From the NCBI GenBank assembly GCA_039920665.1, contig JBDSDH010000140.1, forward strand, positions 1-16,972: a stretch of DNA of 16,972 nucleotides. Direction: 5' to 3'. The stretch comes from WLMZ01 sp039920665. Lineage in GTDB: Bacteria; Actinomycetota; Acidimicrobiia; Acidimicrobiales; Ilumatobacteraceae. The notes under the pieces were generated by a model, which was not told the origin of the DNA, made no database searches, and worked only from the letters and a program-made list of their open reading frames with translations. Positions 15,492-16,972 of this stretch are shown here, one piece after another (position 1 is the stretch's first letter; the number at the start of each line of letters is the position of its first letter). Made by a program: the position numbers and the translations under genes.

Positions 15492-15974
15492 CTACTGTGC
15501 TCGCTCGAAGAACACCATGCGGAACTTGCCGACCTGGAGTTCGTCGCCCTGGCGCAGCGGCGCTTCGTCGATCCGCTGCTGATTGACGTAGGTACCGTTG
15601 AGCGAACCGGCATCGCGAGCCACGTAGCCGTTCGGTGTGCGCTCGACGTCGGCGTGGCGCCGCGACACCGTGATGTCGTCGAGCATGATCTCACTGTCGG
15701 GGTGGCGACCGAGGCGGGTCAGCGGATCGCTGAGGGTGAACGTGGCGCCCGCTTGCGACCCGCTGCGAACGATCAGCACCCCACTGTCGGCGGGCAGCCC
15801 GGCGAGGTCGACCTGAACATCGTCGGCGATGCCGGGGGCATCGAGCAACGGGTCGACCTTGGCGAGGGTGATGGTGTGGTCCGCGGCAAAATCGAGCGCG
15901 GTGCCGCACGCTGAACAGAACTGGGATTCGGGCGGGTTGCGGTGACCGCAACGGTTGCAGAACGTGTATGCCAT
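15492..15974 (-). CDS. garA: GarA/OdhI-like FHA-domain protein with N-terminal zinc ribbon
   Basis: A 160-residue protein. Residues 6-23 form a zinc ribbon (CNRCG and CSACG; C6, C9, C20, C23). Residues 31-60 (DHTITLAKVDPLLDAP) align with the phosphorylation segment of GarA (ETTSVF...ELDAP), with T34 and T36 as candidate phosphothreonines. Residues 62-155 are an FHA domain with G89-R90, S104 and H107 (TVSRRH), N126-G127 (GSLNGTYVN) and GKFRMVFF. GarA and OdhI bind and inhibit 2-oxoglutarate dehydrogenase and modulate glutamate metabolism when unphosphorylated; Pkn kinases switch them off. ATG 15974 follows the gcvH stop by 11 nt, so the gene is co-transcribed with gcvH. Mycobacterial GarA and corynebacterial OdhI, as I recall them, do not have the zinc ribbon. 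The symbol is by homology and synteny. Confidence 0.9.
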   Translation of the reverse strand: MAYTFCNRCGHRNPPESQFCSACGTALDFAADHTITLAKVDPLLDAPGIADDVQVDLAGLPADSGVLIVRSGSQAGATFTLSDPLTRLGRHPDSEIMLDDITVSRRHADVERTPNGYVARDAGSLNGTYVNQQRIDEAPLRQGDELQVGKFRMVFFERAQ

Positions 15975-15985
15975 GAGCGTCTCGA

Positions 15986-16366
15986 TCAACCCTCGGTGAG
16001 CGCTCGGTAGCCGGCCGCGTCCAGCAACGCGTCGAGCTGCTCCGGCGCAGAGAGTTCGATCTCGCACAGCCAACCTGCGCCATATGGATCGTTGTTCAGC
16101 GCAGTCGGATCATCACCGAGGCTGTCGTTGACCGCCGTCACCGTCCCAGTGACCGGTGCGTAGACGTCAGAGACAGACTTCGTACTCTCCACCTCACCGA
16201 AGCTGTCGCCGACGCTGACCACAGACCCGACCGCGGGGATTGCAACGTAGACCACATCACCGAGTGCGTCCTGGGCATAGTCGGTGATACCGATTCGAAC
16301 AGCGCCCTCGACCCGCTGAATCCACTCGTGATCGCTGGAATACAACAGGTCGTCAGGCACGTTCAT
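15986..16366 (-). CDS. gcvH: Glycine cleavage system H-protein (lipoyl carrier)
   Basis: A 126-residue lipoyl protein that carries the aminomethyl group between GcvP and GcvT and is reoxidised by the L-protein. Family features are SDHEWIQ near residue 13, VRIGITDYAQDALGDVVYV, and GEVESTKSVSDVYAP, in which K63 is the lipoylated lysine. The C-terminus shows NDPYGAGWLCEIEL. The start is ATG 16366, which matches the family N-terminus; a TTG further upstream at 16384 is in frame but unneeded. TACCGT lies 7 nt before the ATG, with GAGG overlapping the gap. It heads the minus-strand group gcvH, garA-like, ftsR-like, nuclease, merR, gcvT. The order is conserved in mycobacteria. Confidence 0.96.
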   Translation of the reverse strand: MNVPDDLLYSSDHEWIQRVEGAVRIGITDYAQDALGDVVYVAIPAVGSVVSVGDSFGEVESTKSVSDVYAPVTGTVTAVNDSLGDDPTALNNDPYGAGWLCEIELSAPEQLDALLDAAGYRALTEG

Positions 16367-16373
16367 GGTCCTC

Positions 16374-16379
16374 ACGGTA
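16374..16379 (-). promoter_or_regulatory. Candidate -10 element (TACCGT) for gcvH operon
   Basis: TACCGT lies 7 nt before the gcvH ATG. TTCCGC is 18 nt upstream of it as a poor -35. It would give a leaderless or very short-leader mRNA, so there is no room for a glycine riboswitch in front of gcvH. Confidence 0.42.
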
Positions 16380-16401
16380 GCCAATCCCGAACCGGCAGCG
16401 G

Positions 16402-16428
16402 AACAAAAGTCGGAATTAACGTCTTGTT
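16402..16428. terminator. AT-rich imperfect inverted repeat between the phosphomutase gene and gcvH
   Basis: AACAAAAGTCG (16402-16412) and CGTCTTGTT (16420-16428) form an imperfect inverted repeat around GAATTAA. On the minus strand it could fold into a bulged stem ending in TTTTGTT, about 50 nt after the upstream stop codon, so it may terminate that gene. An operator for gcvH is an alternative reading. It is the most AT-rich patch in the intergenic DNA of this window. Confidence 0.3.
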
Positions 16429-16480
16429 GAGGCTGAGACTCTGCCCCGGCGCATCATCCCTGGTGACAGCCGACGCGCGT

Positions 16481-16972
16481 TCAGTGCAGCAGCAGACGTA
16501 TCCGTCGTGAATATTCCTGTGCCAGACGACGGGCGTCGACGGCCGAATCGGCTTCGGCCCAGATGTGGGTCACTGCCTCCTCGGGATCGGGCAGAGCGAG
16601 CACCCAACCATGGGCATGGGTGATCTTCACACCATCGATCAGCACCACGTCGGGGCCGGCCATCTCGACCAAGCTGCGCATGACCAAGCCCTTCTGCTCC
16701 CATGGGGTGACGACGGTCTCGTGTTCGAGGTACACCTCGGGAAGCCCGTCGACCACCGCAGCCAAGGTGCGATCATGGCGGGCGAGCAGGTCGAGCACCT
16801 TGAGCAGAGCACCCGCAGCATCGAAGGCGGGCAGGAACCCGGGCAGGATGTAGCCGCCAGAGCCATCAGCGGCGAAGCCGACACCGGGGCTGGTGGCGGC
16901 CGCCATCAGCGCCGCGCTCGACAACTTGGTCGGCACCACCATGACCCCGCGAGCAGCTGCGAGGTCGGCGAC
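16481..16972 (-). CDS. C-terminal part of a phosphomannomutase/phosphoglucomutase-family protein (possibly fused to a nucleotidyltransferase)
   Basis: The frame is open from the right edge to a TGA at 16481-16483, giving the last 163 residues of a protein whose start is outside the window. The text VGFAADGSGGYILPGFLPAFDAAGALLKVLDLLA corresponds to the sugar-binding region of alpha-D-phosphohexomutases (usually GEXSGH/Y), followed by PWEQKGLVMRSL and VLIDGVKI-HGWVLALPDPEEAVTHIWAE, the C-terminal phosphate-binding domain. The GSGGYI form is typical of actinobacterial proteins that join a mannose-1-phosphate guanylyltransferase-like domain to a phosphomutase domain, but the N-terminal part cannot be seen. 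It is separated from gcvH by 114 bp and is probably unrelated to glycine metabolism. Confidence 0.82.
   Translation of the reverse strand, partial: VADLAAARGVMVVPTKLSSAALMAAATSPGVGFAADGSGGYILPGFLPAFDAAGALLKVLDLLARHDRTLAAVVDGLPEVYLEHETVVTPWEQKGLVMRSLVEMAGPDVVLIDGVKITHAHGWVLALPDPEEAVTHIWAEADSAVDARRLAQEYSRRIRLLLH

Noticed and set aside
13967..15586. 539-residue plus-strand open frame
   Set aside because: It is antisense to the ftsR-like and nuclease genes, rich in Arg, and matches no family; it is a product of high GC content.

Overview
The window is GC-rich and densely coded, and it looks like the chromosome of a high-GC actinobacterium, possibly the Acidimicrobiia (Ilumatobacter-like). The main evidence is a minus-strand run of gcvH, a GarA-like FHA protein, an FtsR-like MerR regulator, a DUF151 bifunctional nuclease and a second MerR regulator. 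This order matches what I recall around Rv1826-Rv1830 in Mycobacterium tuberculosis, followed there by gcvB, the P-protein gene. Several genes also have a TAnnnT -10 element 7-9 nt before the start codon, as expected for the leaderless mRNAs common in actinobacteria. The taxonomic call is an inference.

Layout: 1-198 is the tail of a plus-strand gene, perhaps a luciferase-like oxidoreductase. 276-1121 (minus) holds an FKBP prolyl isomerase and a hotdog thioesterase. The thioesterase is divergent, across only 42 bp, from a sphingosine-1-phosphate-lyase-like PLP enzyme (1164-2411, plus). A perfect 12-bp inverted repeat spans this gap. Next on the plus strand come kbl and tdh, translationally overlapped, then a luciferase-family monooxygenase, a bifunctional homocysteine methyltransferase/methylenetetrahydrofolate reductase, a tandem glycine riboswitch, gcvP, and a protein of unknown function with a Lys/Ala/Pro-rich tail. 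From 12033 to the right edge everything is on the minus strand: gcvT, merR, bifunctional nuclease, ftsR-like, garA-like, gcvH, and the C-terminal end of a phosphomannomutase-family protein.

How the genes fit together: Tdh and Kbl convert threonine to glycine and acetyl-CoA. GcvP, GcvT and GcvH (with an L-protein not in the window) split glycine to CO2, ammonia and methylene-THF. The bifunctional enzyme can reduce methylene-THF to methyl-THF and pass the methyl group to homocysteine, giving methionine. The window is therefore largely a threonine-glycine-one-carbon-methionine locus. Glycine sensing is visible directly as a two-aptamer riboswitch ahead of gcvP. The GarA-like protein suggests a further tie to Ser/Thr-kinase control of central nitrogen and carbon flux.

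I found no CRISPR array, insertion sequence, tRNA or rRNA, and no sign of recent gene transfer. The system genes are known families. The less ordinary features are regulatory (riboswitch expression platform, divergent-start inverted repeat, CG palindromes before merR) and architectural (a zinc ribbon on the GarA homologue and a long Pro-rich linker in the FtsR homologue).
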